Assembly (NCBI GenBank): GCA_030628805.1
Contig: DAOVQG010000027.1
Span: 1 to 24,900 of the forward strand
Direction of reading: 5' to 3'
Length of the DNA: 24,900 nt
Source: JAGMDK01 sp023128695
GTDB taxonomy: Bacteria; Planctomycetota; Phycisphaerae; UBA1845; Fen-1342
Shown here: piece by piece, positions 1 through 7,350 of the stretch
Numbering within the stretch: the stretch's first letter is position 1
How the letters are laid out: each line of letters opens with the position of its first letter
Notes under the pieces: model-generated
The model's input: only the letters and a program-made list of their open reading frames with translations
Told to the model about the DNA's origin: nothing
Databases searched by the model: none
Position numbers and translations under genes: made by a program

Positions 1-215
1 GCTCGAAGCCGGCCAGCACCCGGCTGTGGCACACCACGACGCCGGCTGCTCGGCATCTTGGCGAAGGGGCCCAGGTATTCTATCTTCTGGGCGTGTAGTC
101 AGTCCTCGGCCCCCCTTCAGAACCACAACCTCGGCCCCCGGCCGGAGTTACGTGTTGCCTACTCCCGGAACTTCGGGCTAATCTCACCTTGTTGCCTGTA
201 GGCCAGGAGTGTTCG

Positions 216-395
216 ATGCGTGTTGTCGTTGAAGTCTCTGGTGGGCTCGTCCAGAACGTGTACGCCGACGGGCCTCTCGATGTGGAAATCGTTGACCTGG
301 CCATCTCGGATTTCCCCGGTCCGGGTGATCCGACCAAGGCCGAGTTGGAAGAGAAGCTCAGACGGGAGACCCAGGGTCTGGATGTGGTCTGGTGA
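216..395 (+). CDS. small conserved-looking hypothetical protein (59 aa)
   Basis: A short ORF encoding an acidic 59-residue protein that begins MRVVVEVSGGLVQNVYADG. It has an N-terminal beta-strand-like stretch and a charged C-terminal helix (about residues 40-53). I chose ATG 216 because an AGGAG motif lies 6 bases upstream; an in-frame TTG at 189 lacks such a motif. The 'VEVSGGxVQxVYADG' pattern resembles small uncharacterised planctomycete proteins I have seen, but I know of no function and assign none. It has no signal peptide or membrane segment. It stands alone, pointing toward the tRNA region on the opposite strand. The 215 bases before it show nothing I can recognise. Confidence 0.6.
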   Translation: MRVVVEVSGGLVQNVYADGPLDVEIVDLAISDFPGPGDPTKAELEEKLRRETQGLDVVW

Positions 396-495
396 TCGGA
401 ACAGAGGAGGATCAACGTTGTCTCACTACCGGGAGAAACCCCGAGGCAGACAGGGCACAAAACCGGGCACAATGCCGGCTCCGAACCCAATCAAG

Positions 496-523
496 AAGGG
501 GTCACGATTTCTCGTAACCCCTT
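496..523 (-). terminator. stem-loop downstream of the initiator tRNA
   Basis: Two 12-base arms (496-507 and 512-523) pair with one mismatch around a TTTC loop. On the minus strand the hairpin lies 13 bases past the tRNA 3' end and is followed by a weak T-containing tract (CTTCTTGATT). This fits a rho-independent-type terminator or processing hairpin for the tRNA. The T tract is imperfect, so termination strength is uncertain. Confidence 0.5.
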
Positions 524-536
524 GCCAGCCAAGCAT

Positions 537-609
<73 letters not shown>

Positions 610-621
610 GTCGCACTATCT

Positions 622-649
622 AGACTACCACACTTACACACTCTGTCAA
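622..649 (-). promoter_or_regulatory. sigma-70-type promoter for the initiator tRNA
   Basis: On the minus strand a perfect TTGACA (-35, 644-649) is followed after 16 bases by TAGTCT (-10, 622-627). This places the likely transcription start just before the tRNA 5' end at 609. The -35 is a full match; the -10 keeps only the first, second and last consensus bases. Confidence 0.55.
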
Positions 650-673
650 GTCAGGCCGAAATTAATGTTGCTT

Positions 674-696
674 CACATCTCAAGCGCGGAGATGTG
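674..696. other. small hairpin between tRNA and MazG-like gene
   Basis: Perfect 8-base inverted repeat CACATCTC/GAGATGTG around a 7-base loop. It lies downstream of the MazG-like gene (minus strand) and upstream of the tRNA promoter. It could end MazG transcription, but no T tract follows on the minus strand. The rest of 610-797 shows no gene. Confidence 0.35.
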
Positions 697-797
697 GGAG
701 ATGTGATGGAATGATGCCTTAGCCGCGGATCGCCCTTTCAACTTGTTGCTCTCTCCCGTGACTCTTGGGGCCACCACACGCTCGCCGTGACACCGCC

Positions 798-1178
798 CTA
801 CCCCCCGCGCGCGTCATGCTCTCCCGGCTTAAAATAGCGACCCCGGAATTGCTCCACCGGGTACTTGGCCGCATTCTTGGCCATCTTGTCGGTCAGGGCC
901 GTGGACACGTCAATCTCCAGTACGTTGGCCAACGCGAGGAGATAGCAGGTGATGTCCGCGATCTCATCCGTTATGGCCGCCCGCCGGGCCTCGTCGGCCA
1001 ACAGAGCCGGCAACTCATCGCTCTTGACCCACTGAAAGTGCTCCATCAACTCGGCGGTCTCAATTGCGATCGACATGGCGAGGTTTTTCGCGTCGTGGTA
1101 GCACTCCCACTCGCGCTGAGCCACGAAGTCAGCCACCACCTTGCGCAACGCCGCCAGAGTTACTGATTCATCCGACAT
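798..1178 (-). CDS. MazG-like nucleotide pyrophosphohydrolase (dCTPase-like)
   Basis: A 126-residue all-alpha protein of the MazG/RS21-C6-like superfamily, which hydrolyses (d)NTPs to monophosphate and pyrophosphate as a house-cleaning step. The metal-binding signature is visible: E40xxE43 in 'IETAELMEHFQW', then E72xxD75 in 'DEIADITCYLLALA'. The length fits single-domain members of the family. I chose the ATG at 1178 (MSDESVTL); an in-frame GTG nine codons upstream is possible, and neither has a strong ribosome-binding site. It stands alone on the minus strand, and a family A palindromic repeat sits just upstream of it. Substrate preference cannot be read from the sequence. Confidence 0.85.
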   Translation of the reverse strand: MSDESVTLAALRKVVADFVAQREWECYHDAKNLAMSIAIETAELMEHFQWVKSDELPALLADEARRAAITDEIADITCYLLALANVLEIDVSTALTDKMAKNAAKYPVEQFRGRYFKPGEHDARGG

Positions 1179-1238
1179 AGTGATTCTCACTCTCTCGCAA
1201 TTCACCGAGCGTCCGGCAATCGCCGAGTCGGTGTGCCA

Positions 1239-1372
1239 TTGCTCTGTCAGTCATCAATTGATGGGTCGGGCGGGAGGGCGAGGCTCCTGCCGAGCCAGGG
1301 GTGCCGCGGCTCAGCGGGAGCTTCGCCCTCCCTGCCATGGCGTTACCCGTCAAGCAAGGGCTGACAAAGCAC
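1239..1372. repeat. family A palindromic element with degenerate terminal inverted repeats
   Basis: The core is an inverted pair, GGGAGGGCGAGGCTCC against GGAGCTTCGCCCTCCC, around a GC-rich centre containing GAGCC and GCTCAGC. The outer ends are also inverted: TTGCTCTGTCAG at 1239-1250 against CTGACAAAGCAC at 1361-1372. The right end abuts CTAG (1372-1375), the motif also seen at the elements at 12371 and 24101; the left flank has lost the TA. It fills the gap between the MazG-like start and the glucan phosphorylase stop. Confidence 0.75.
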
Positions 1373-1395
1373 TAGTCGCCTTTATCAACGGACTG

Positions 1396-3951
1396 CTAAC
1401 CCCATACCACCAGGCCTTGATCGTACCGATCGGCCAAGTCCTCATGGCACGGCACCACCCGAATCGCGTAGCCGTTCCGCCCACTGGTCTGACAAGGCAC
1501 CGCCCCCCCGAACCAATGCTCGCCATCCGATTCGGGCCGCTCGAACTCAAGTCGCACCGCGCGACCCTGCGTGATATCGCCGTCCGTGCTCAGCGGCCCG
1601 TAGTACACCTCGACGGCGACATCCTCCGGCGGAATCGAGCCGAGCTGCACGCGCGCCCGCAACGGCAATTCATCGCCGACTTTCAGCACGTCCCGCGCCT
1701 CGGTCTGCACATCGGCCACCTGCACCTCGTGCCAGTGTTTTCGGAGCCGCTCTTTCCACGTCGCCAGCGACTTGGCCAAGGCGAACCCGTCCGCGCAAAC
1801 CAGCCCGGCGCGGCGTGCGGCCGGGAGGTACATCTGCTGGGTATAATCCCGCAGCATCCGGTTGCTGTTGAAGATCGGACAAATCGTTTTCATCGATTCC
1901 TTCACGCGGGCGATCCACTTGCGGGGCAGATCGTCGGACGTGCGGTCGTAAAATAACGGGATAATCTCCCGCTCCAGCAGGTTATACAGCGACTCGCATT
2001 CGACGTGATCCTGGTAAGCCAGGTCGTCGTAAACGCGCCCGTCGCCGATCGCCCAGCCGTTCTCCCCATTGTAGGCCTCGGGCCACCAGCCGTCGAGGCA
2101 CGAGAGGTTGAGCCCGCCGTTGGCCGGGACTTTCATGCCGCTGGTGCCGCTGGCTTCGTGGAGTCGCAAGGGGTTGTTCAGCCAAACGTCCACGCCCTGG
2201 ACCATGACGCGGGCGAGCGAAATATGATAATTTTCGAGGAAAACGACCCGCCGGCGCAGTTCAGGCTGCGCGCAGACCGCCGCGATCTGCTTGATCAGCT
2301 CTTTCCCCGCCCCGTCGTTGGGGTGGGCCTTGCCGGCAAAGACAAACTGGACCGGGCGTTCCTTATTCGTCACGATCGCCTTGAACCGTTCGAGGTTGCG
2401 GAACAGCAGCGTGGCCCGCTTATACGGGGCAAACCGCCGGGCAAACCCGATCGTCAGGGCCTCCGGGTCCAGGATCTCGTCGGCCGCCTTGATCTCGGCC
2501 GGCGGGGCACCGCGCCCTCTCAACTGGTTCCGCGTCCGCCGGCGGAGTGCCGCGATCATCCACTCCCGCCGCCGCACGTGCACCCGCCACAACTCGGCGT
2601 CGGGGATCTCGTCGATCCGCCGCCAGAGCGGGTCGTCCTCGGCCGCTTCGGGCCAGCCCGGGGCCAGGTACTGATCGAAGAGGTCGGCCATCGTCGGGCT
2701 CATCCAGGTGCGGGTATGTATCCCGTTGGTGATGTGCTTGATCGGCACCTCTTCGCGCGGGACGCCGGGCCAATAGCCCTGCCACATGCCCCGCGCCACC
2801 TCCCCGTGCAGCTTGCTCACGCCATTGCTGCGGTACGCCATCCGCAGCGCCAGCAGCGGCATCGTAAACAGCTCCTCCGACCGGTCAGGATGTTCGCGGC
2901 CGAACCCCAGGAGCTCCGCCGTGCTGATGCCCAACTCCTGCGCCATCCAGCCCAGTTGCTGCTCGACCAGCCGCGGCTCAAAACGATCAATGCCGGCCGG
3001 CACCGGCGTGTGGGTCGTGAAAATGTGTCCCCCGCACATCGCCTCCCGGGCCTCCCGATAGCTGAGACCCTGCTCGTGCATCGCCTGGCGAATCCGCTCC
3101 AGAGACAAGAACGCGGCGTGGCCCTCGTTCATGTGACACACGGTCGGCTCGATCCCGATTGCCCGCAGGGCCCGCAGCCCGCCAATGCCCAGCAGAATCT
3201 CCTGCCGAATTCGCATCTGGCTGTCGCCCCCATACAGTCGCGCGGTCACGGCCCGCAACTCCGGCGGGTTCTCGGGGATATCCGTATCCAGGAGGTACAG
3301 CCGCACCCGCCCCACCTGGACCAGCCAGATTGCCGCGGTAATGGTCAGCGTCCCGAGCGCGACGCTGATCTTGAGCTGCTGGCCGTGTTGGTCCTTCACG
3401 GGCGTAGCCGGCCATTGGTGTAAATCGTGTACGGGATAGCTCTCCAACTGCCAGCCGTCCTCGGTGAGCTGCTGGGTAAAGTACCCTTGACGGTACGCCA
3501 GCCCCACCGCTACCAGTGGGATGCCCAGGTCGGAGGCGGACTTCAGGTGATCGCCGGCCAACACCCCCAAGCCGCCCGAGTAAATGGGCATACACTCATG
3601 CAGCCCAAACTCGCAGGAGAAGTACGCGATTAGCACGTCCTTCTCGTTGGCGTGGGCCTCGTCGAACCAAGTGCGGCTGTTCATGTAAACGAAGAAGCTG
3701 TCCATCACACGGCAAAGCTGTGCGACGTATCCATCATCGCGGGCGGTCTGCTCCAACCGGTCCTGGCTGGTCTGCCACAGCAGCGCCACCGGATTGTGCT
3801 CCGTCAACCGCCACACGTCGGTGTCCAGTCGCCGGAAGAGATCCGTCGCCGCCGGATTCCAGGCCCACCACATGTTGTAGGCCAGTTGGCGGAGCGGCTC
3901 GAGCAACTCCGGTAGTTGCGGGACAATGGTAAAAGTACGAATCTGATTCAT
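1396..3951 (-). CDS. glgP: alpha-glucan phosphorylase (GT35 family, short bacterial type)
   Basis: An 851-residue glycogen/maltodextrin phosphorylase, which releases glucose-1-phosphate from alpha-1,4-glucans with phosphate and a pyridoxal-phosphate cofactor in the cytoplasm. The N-terminus has the 'LAYNMWWAWNP' motif typical of the Thermotoga/mycobacterial subgroup. This is followed by 'YFSCEFGLHECMPIYSGGLG', 'HMNEGHAAFLSLERIR', 'THTPVPAGIDRF' and 'ITNGIHTRTW'. The PLP lysine is K607 in 'GTSGMKVPANGG'. The last ~110 residues form the extra C-terminal domain of this subgroup. I chose ATG 3951: GAGGAG lies upstream, though at a long spacing of about 12. The frame stays open upstream to 4119 but that stretch translates the inverted repeat at 4025-4111. 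It lies downstream of the mutase on the same strand, so its glucose-1-phosphate product and the mutase could act in one sugar-phosphate route. Confidence 0.93.
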   Translation of the reverse strand: MNQIRTFTIVPQLPELLEPLRQLAYNMWWAWNPAATDLFRRLDTDVWRLTEHNPVALLWQTSQDRLEQTARDDGYVAQLCRVMDSFFVYMNSRTWFDEAHANEKDVLIAYFSCEFGLHECMPIYSGGLGVLAGDHLKSASDLGIPLVAVGLAYRQGYFTQQLTEDGWQLESYPVHDLHQWPATPVKDQHGQQLKISVALGTLTITAAIWLVQVGRVRLYLLDTDIPENPPELRAVTARLYGGDSQMRIRQEILLGIGGLRALRAIGIEPTVCHMNEGHAAFLSLERIRQAMHEQGLSYREAREAMCGGHIFTTHTPVPAGIDRFEPRLVEQQLGWMAQELGISTAELLGFGREHPDRSEELFTMPLLALRMAYRSNGVSKLHGEVARGMWQGYWPGVPREEVPIKHITNGIHTRTWMSPTMADLFDQYLAPGWPEAAEDDPLWRRIDEIPDAELWRVHVRRREWMIAALRRRTRNQLRGRGAPPAEIKAADEILDPEALTIGFARRFAPYKRATLLFRNLERFKAIVTNKERPVQFVFAGKAHPNDGAGKELIKQIAAVCAQPELRRRVVFLENYHISLARVMVQGVDVWLNNPLRLHEASGTSGMKVPANGGLNLSCLDGWWPEAYNGENGWAIGDGRVYDDLAYQDHVECESLYNLLEREIIPLFYDRTSDDLPRKWIARVKESMKTICPIFNSNRMLRDYTQQMYLPAARRAGLVCADGFALAKSLATWKERLRKHWHEVQVADVQTEARDVLKVGDELPLRARVQLGSIPPEDVAVEVYYGPLSTDGDITQGRAVRLEFERPESDGEHWFGGAVPCQTSGRNGYAIRVVPCHEDLADRYDQGLVVWG

Positions 3952-4024
3952 TTGATTACTGAACTCCTCGCTGGGCCGAGATTCCTTTCTCTCGCACCAG
4001 CGACAGATGCGCGAGAACTCTGAA

Positions 4025-4111
4025 GAGCCGCGGGCTTCAGCCCGCGCGGTCGTTCGCAACCTATTGCGGTTCTCTCTTACGGGGCACCGCGCGGGCTGAA
4101 GCCCGCGGCTC
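4025..4111. repeat. family C 26-bp perfect inverted repeat
   Basis: The arms at 4025-4050 and 4086-4111 are exact reverse complements, separated by 35 bases. Each arm is itself nearly palindromic (CGCGGGCTTCAGCCCGCG). The element begins directly after the mutase stop codon (TAG, 4112-4114) and ends about 75 bases before the phosphorylase start. It would form a strong hairpin in the mRNA between the two genes and may modulate read-through. No T tract follows. Confidence 0.85.
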
Positions 4112-5449
4112 CTATTCAAGCCCCGCCGCGCTTTGTACTTTGCTTACTAGTTCCGTCGCCGCCACCGCTGTACGGGCTTCCCCGATCACACGTAGAACCG
4201 GCTCGGTATTAGAGGCTCGCAGATGGACCCAACCTTCCTCAAAGTCTACCCGGACGCCGTCCGCGGTGTTCGGTTTTTGCTTTGCGAAGGCCTTCGTGAC
4301 CGCCTCCACCGCTCCGTCGATCCGCTCTCGCGGCACCTCGAACTTCTGCTTGATAGACGCGTACCGAGGCAGGCCGGCGACCAGCTCGCTGATTGGCTTG
4401 CCTGTGGCCGCCAGTAGTTGCAGCACGAGGCTCATCGCGGACAGACTGTCGCGCACGTAGCAGATGCGCGGGTCGATCACCCCGCCGTTACCCTCCCCGC
4501 CGATAACACACTTGTTGGCGAGCATACCGCGGGCCACGTGGGTCTCTCCGACGGGCGTGCGAAGTACCGGCACTCCGTGGCGAGCCGCGATGTCGTCGAT
4601 TATGCGAGAAGTACTCAGATTCGCTGCCACCGGTCCCGGCCGCCGCGACAGTACGAATTCCGCCGCCAAGGCCAGCGAATATTCCTCGCCGATGTACTCG
4701 CCGTGCTCGTCCACGATAGCGAGCCGGTCGGCGTCCGGGTCTTGTGCGAAGCCGATCGCGGCCTTGGCCGCACGCACAGCGGTACACAATTGCTCCAGAT
4801 TCTCCCGCACCGGTTCCGGGCGATGAGCGAATTCGCCGCTCGGCTCGCCGTTTATATGAATCAATCTGCACCCTAGAGCGGCCAGGAAATCCGGCGTGTG
4901 GGCGCATCCGGCACCATTGATGCTGTCGAGCACGACCAGCGGCCCCTTCAGCACGCTCAGATCCACTTCGCAAGCCTTGATTACCGCCTCGGCGTGCCGC
5001 TCGCCGGCCTGGTGGTCCACCAGCGGCGGCTCGAAACCGGTTTTGACAAGTTGATAATTGCCCTTTTCCCGGATGGCGGCGATTCGCCGGGCACGCACTG
5101 GGTCCGGGGCCACGCCGAGGTCATCCAGGAACTTCAGCCCATTCCAACTGCTGGGATTATGGCTTGCGGTAATGATCATGCCGCCATCGTATTGCCCCTC
5201 GCGAATGGTCCGCCCGCAGGTGGGTGTCATGACGAGGCCGAGGTGCGTCACCCGACAGCCGGCGGCCATCAGCCCGGCGGCGGCAGCGGCCTCGAACATC
5301 GGCCCGCTCGGCCGAGAGTCACGCGCCAAAACCAAACGCCCCCCCTCCAGCAGCGTCCCGTACGCCTGCGCGAACTCGAGCGCCACCGCGGGCGTCAGCG
5401 TCTGGCCGACGATACCCCTCACGCCGGAAATTCCAACCATCAGCGCCAT
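4112..5449 (-). CDS. glmM: phosphoglucosamine mutase / alpha-D-phosphohexomutase
   Basis: A 445-residue phosphohexomutase, which moves phosphate between C6 and C1 of a sugar through a phosphoserine. All four landmarks are visible: phosphoserine S96 in 'TASHNP', metal loop DPDADR at 237-242, sugar-binding GGEGNGG at 318-323, and the phosphate-binding 'RASNTEPVLRVIGEA' near 411-425. Length and the GlmM-like sugar loop favour a glucosamine or glucose substrate, but close PMM/PGM relatives cannot be excluded, so the symbol is tentative. I chose ATG 5449 because GAGG lies 8 bases upstream. The frame is open further upstream only because it translates a palindromic element (three copies of RRPAPPT). 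The start region is one half of a 46-bp duplication, and a short upstream ORF ends 10 bases before this start. Confidence 0.88.
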   Translation of the reverse strand: MALMVGISGVRGIVGQTLTPAVALEFAQAYGTLLEGGRLVLARDSRPSGPMFEAAAAAGLMAAGCRVTHLGLVMTPTCGRTIREGQYDGGMIITASHNPSSWNGLKFLDDLGVAPDPVRARRIAAIREKGNYQLVKTGFEPPLVDHQAGERHAEAVIKACEVDLSVLKGPLVVLDSINGAGCAHTPDFLAALGCRLIHINGEPSGEFAHRPEPVRENLEQLCTAVRAAKAAIGFAQDPDADRLAIVDEHGEYIGEEYSLALAAEFVLSRRPGPVAANLSTSRIIDDIAARHGVPVLRTPVGETHVARGMLANKCVIGGEGNGGVIDPRICYVRDSLSAMSLVLQLLAATGKPISELVAGLPRYASIKQKFEVPRERIDGAVEAVTKAFAKQKPNTADGVRVDFEEGWVHLRASNTEPVLRVIGEARTAVAATELVSKVQSAAGLE

Positions 5450-5469
5450 GCCACAAACCTCATCCACAG
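5424..5469. repeat. 46-bp direct repeat, copy 1 (over the mutase start)
   Basis: This stretch matches 5593-5638 with two mismatches in 46 bases. On the minus strand it carries the ribosome-binding site (GATGAGG), the ATG and the first nine codons (MALMVGISG) of the mutase. The two copies bracket the palindromic element at 5470-5592 exactly, like an unusually long target-site duplication. Confidence 0.9.
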
Positions 5470-5618
5470 GGGTGAACGTCAACATAGTGGGTGGGGCGGG
5501 CCTCCGTGTGGGGGGGGCGGGCCTCCGTGTGGGTGGGGCGGGCCTCCGTGCCCGCCAGTACGATCCGATGGCGGCCGCGGAGGGCCGCCCCACCGGAAAT
5601 TCCAACCATCAGGGCCAT
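5460..5618 (-). other. 52-codon upstream ORF left by the start-site duplication
   Basis: It starts at the ATG of the second 46-bp copy (5618) and shares the first nine residues of the mutase (MALMVGISG). It then reads through the palindromic element as EARPTHTEARPPH-like repeats and stops at TGA 5460-5462. That stop overlaps the mutase ribosome-binding site and lies 10 bases before the mutase ATG, so termination-reinitiation is possible. It is probably a by-product of the duplication, not an evolved protein. Confidence 0.4.
5470..5592. repeat. family B palindromic element with internal 21-bp triplication
   Basis: It begins GGGTGAACGTCAACATAGTG, the same end sequence as the element at 21537-21647. 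It then carries three 21-bp tandem units of (G)TGGGTGGGGCGGGCCTCC type at 5485-5547, followed by CCCGCCAGTACG and the inverted half GGCGGCCGCGGAGGGCCGCC. The right terminal repeat found in the 21537 copy is missing. On the minus strand the units would translate as seven-residue RRPAPPT repeats. It lies exactly between the two 46-bp copies. Confidence 0.85.
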
Positions 5619-5638
5619 GCCACAAACCTTATCCACAG
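5593..5638. repeat. 46-bp direct repeat, copy 2 (displaced original start)
   Basis: Second copy of the mutase start region, differing from 5424-5469 at two positions. On the minus strand it retains AAGG and an ATG at 5618. It is most simply the upstream half of a duplication made when the element at 5470-5592 appeared. Confidence 0.9.
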
Positions 5639-5655
5639 CGTGTCTGTCTAATCCA

Positions 5656-5684
5656 TTGTCGTCGCCCACACGGTGGGCTAAACT
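5656..5684 (+). promoter_or_regulatory. possible sigma-70-type promoter for the small lipoprotein
   Basis: TTGTCG (5656-5661) and TAAACT (5679-5684) are separated by 17 bases, each matching the consensus at four of six positions. It points toward the lipoprotein start at 5772, with a leader of about 80 bases. Judged only by motif match. Confidence 0.35.
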
Positions 5685-5771
5685 GCCTCTTTCACCCGGG
5701 CGAGACCCGCGGAGAAGTGGAACAGTATGACGTGCCGTTTCACGACCGCAACCCAACGAGGAGTCTTCCGC

Positions 5772-6257
5772 ATGAAGCCCAACTACCACGTGTGCTTGGC
5801 CGTTGTTTTGACAGCCCTGATCCAGATCGGCGGATGCCCCGGCGACATCACGATCGACCTGCCCGGGGGGACGGGCATCACGATCCCCCTCCCCGGCTCC
5901 CGTACCGTCCGGGTCGAGGTCTTCAACGACACCGACTTCGAGATCGATCCCCGCATCCGCTTCGATGACGACAATAACTGGTTTGCCAGCCTGGCCCCCA
6001 GCGAAGAGCTCGCCACCGGCTTCCTCGAGCCCGGCGAGTTGTTCACCGTCAACATGGACTGCGACGAGGTCGGCGTCATCTTCAGCGATACCGCCGGCCA
6101 ATTCTCCTGGAACGACACCATCGGCCAGGCCGACTCCACCCGCAAACTCGAACGCGACGACGACTTCGACTGCGGCGACATAATCCAGTTCCACTTTATC
6201 GGTGAAGGAGACGGATTCGGCGTCAACGTCTCGATCAATAGTGTCGTCGTGAACTAA
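5772..6257 (+). CDS. small acidic lipoprotein, unknown function
   Basis: A 161-residue protein with a lipoprotein signal peptide: MKPNYHV, a hydrophobic core (CLAVVLTALIQ), then the lipobox IGGC with C22 as the lipidated cysteine. The mature part begins with PGDITID and a Gly/Pro-rich linker, then a predicted beta-rich domain (VRVEVFNDTDFEIDPRIRFDD onward) with many Asp and Glu. I chose ATG 5772 because AGGAG lies about 9 bases upstream; an in-frame ATG at 5727 would spoil the signal peptide. The 'GGCPGD' start is familiar in Phycisphaerae-type lipoproteins, but I know of no function. It is divergent from the mutase. Confidence 0.75.
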   Translation: MKPNYHVCLAVVLTALIQIGGCPGDITIDLPGGTGITIPLPGSRTVRVEVFNDTDFEIDPRIRFDDDNNWFASLAPSEELATGFLEPGELFTVNMDCDEVGVIFSDTAGQFSWNDTIGQADSTRKLERDDDFDCGDIIQFHFIGEGDGFGVNVSINSVVVN

Positions 6258-6378
6258 AAAAGACGGTGCGCTCACGCCGATCGCCGGATAATACAACCCA
6301 CCGCGCGCCGCGAGTGGCCCCCGTGCCGGGGCCGAGGCTTATAAGACTCTGAAACTTGGGAAGTTGTGCGATTTTTGC

Positions 6379-6407
6379 TTGCCCCCCGTGGCGAACCGGC
6401 ATAGAAT
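6379..6407 (+). promoter_or_regulatory. possible sigma-70-type promoter upstream of the isochorismatase-fold gene
   Basis: TTGCCC (6379-6384) and TAGAAT (6402-6407) are 17 bases apart, with four and five consensus matches. A leader of about 140 bases would precede the gene start at 6552. The interval 6258-6551 holds no other feature I can support. Confidence 0.35.
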
Positions 6408-6551
6408 TTCAACGATGGAGGCGAAAGTGGTTGGCCATTCCGCCGATCACCAATAGTTAAAACCAAGTTCCGCGCACCGGCCGCGTACGAAGCAGGAAGC
6501 GAGTTGTCCCGTTGGGATGACAGTCGCGGCACCCTACTGAGGAAAGAGGCC

Positions 6552-7220
6552 GTGCGAAACGTGCGCAAGATGGGCATATTTGTGGATATGTGCACGCAGC
6601 GAGACTACCTCGCTTCGGACGGTGCACATCCGAGTCTCAATGCCGCTCAAATCCGATCCAATCTGAAACGCCTGATGGCCCTGGCCCGCTGGGCCAAGGT
6701 GCCGACGCTCTCCTGCGTGGATGCGCGCCGGCCGGAGGACGTGCGGGGCTTGCCGCGCGCCGATTGTGTCATCGGAACGCCTGGGCAACGCAAGCTTTCG
6801 TTCAGCCTGTTGCCGGACCACGTGCTGATCGACTCGGACAATTGTCTCTGTGTGTCGCTCGATATCCTCAACCAGCACCAGCAGGCTATCCTGACCAAGG
6901 AACATCGCGACCCGTTCACCAACCCGAAACTCGACCGTTTGCTGACCGAGTTGCCCAGCCGCCGGTTCATTGTTTTCGGCGTGCCGCTCGAATCATCCAT
7001 CCGCCTGCTGACCCTGGGGCTCATGCTGCGTCACCGGCGGGTGACGTTGATCCACGACGCCTGCGGCTGGTGGGACGCCGAGGAAGGGGAAATGACCTTG
7101 CGTCAACTCGCGGCCAAAGGTTGCGAATTAACGACCACGCAGGATTTGATCGCATCCGTTCTGGCCCAGTACAAACCCGCCCGAACCAACGGCCAGCGCC
7201 GCCGCCGCTCGGTGGCCTGA
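6552..7220 (+). CDS. isochorismatase-fold protein lacking the catalytic cysteine
   Basis: A 222-residue protein of the isochorismatase/cysteine-hydrolase fold, whose active members cleave amides or similar bonds using an Asp-Lys-Cys triad. The triad Asp is D12 in 'GIFVDMCTQRDYL' and the Lys is K116 in 'LTKEHRDPF'. The segment that normally reads 'G(V/L)ATDxCV' is 'FGVPLESSIR', so the catalytic Cys is replaced by S149. It may be a non-catalytic or altered member; isochorismatases proper also lack the Cys, so loss of all activity cannot be assumed. I chose GTG 6552 because GAGGAAAGAGG precedes it closely; ATG 6570 is too far from that site. The C-terminus is basic (GQRRRRSVA). It converges on the phosphatase gene across a palindromic repeat. 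Confidence 0.75.
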   Translation: MRNVRKMGIFVDMCTQRDYLASDGAHPSLNAAQIRSNLKRLMALARWAKVPTLSCVDARRPEDVRGLPRADCVIGTPGQRKLSFSLLPDHVLIDSDNCLCVSLDILNQHQQAILTKEHRDPFTNPKLDRLLTELPSRRFIVFGVPLESSIRLLTLGLMLRHRRVTLIHDACGWWDAEEGEMTLRQLAAKGCELTTTQDLIASVLAQYKPARTNGQRRRRSVA

Positions 7221-7253
7221 CAGCGGACCAGGACCTTCACCGTTATGATGACA

Positions 7254-7341
7254 GCGGGAGGGCGAGGCTCCTGCCGAGCCGTGGCTGCGGGAGGGCGAGG
7301 CTCCTGCCGAGCCGTGGCTCACCGGGAGGTTCGCCCTCCCA
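7254..7341. repeat. family A palindromic element with a 33-bp tandem duplication
   Basis: Two identical 33-bp units (7254-7286 and 7287-7319), each carrying GGGAGGGCGAGGCTCCTGCC, are followed by one inverted arm, GGGAGGTTCGCCCTCCC. It lies between two convergent genes (stops at 7220 and 7351), where its hairpin could block transcription from both sides. The perfect tandem copy points to recent duplication. Confidence 0.85.
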
Positions 7342-7350
7342 CTACGGCTC

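Noticed and set aside
80..490. Minus-strand ORF over the first small gene
   Set aside because: It is the antisense shadow of the 59-aa gene and reads as low-complexity Ser/Pro/Arg sequence without a ribosome-binding site.
2005..3423. Long plus-strand ORF opposite the glucan phosphorylase
   Set aside because: A GC-rich antisense reading frame opposite a gene with all GT35 motifs; its composition (Arg/Pro/Gln-rich) is typical of a shadow frame.
7254..7341. CRISPR-like array from tandem repeats
   Set aside because: The repeats are directly adjacent without spacers, occur only two or three times, and belong to palindromic elements; no cas genes are present.
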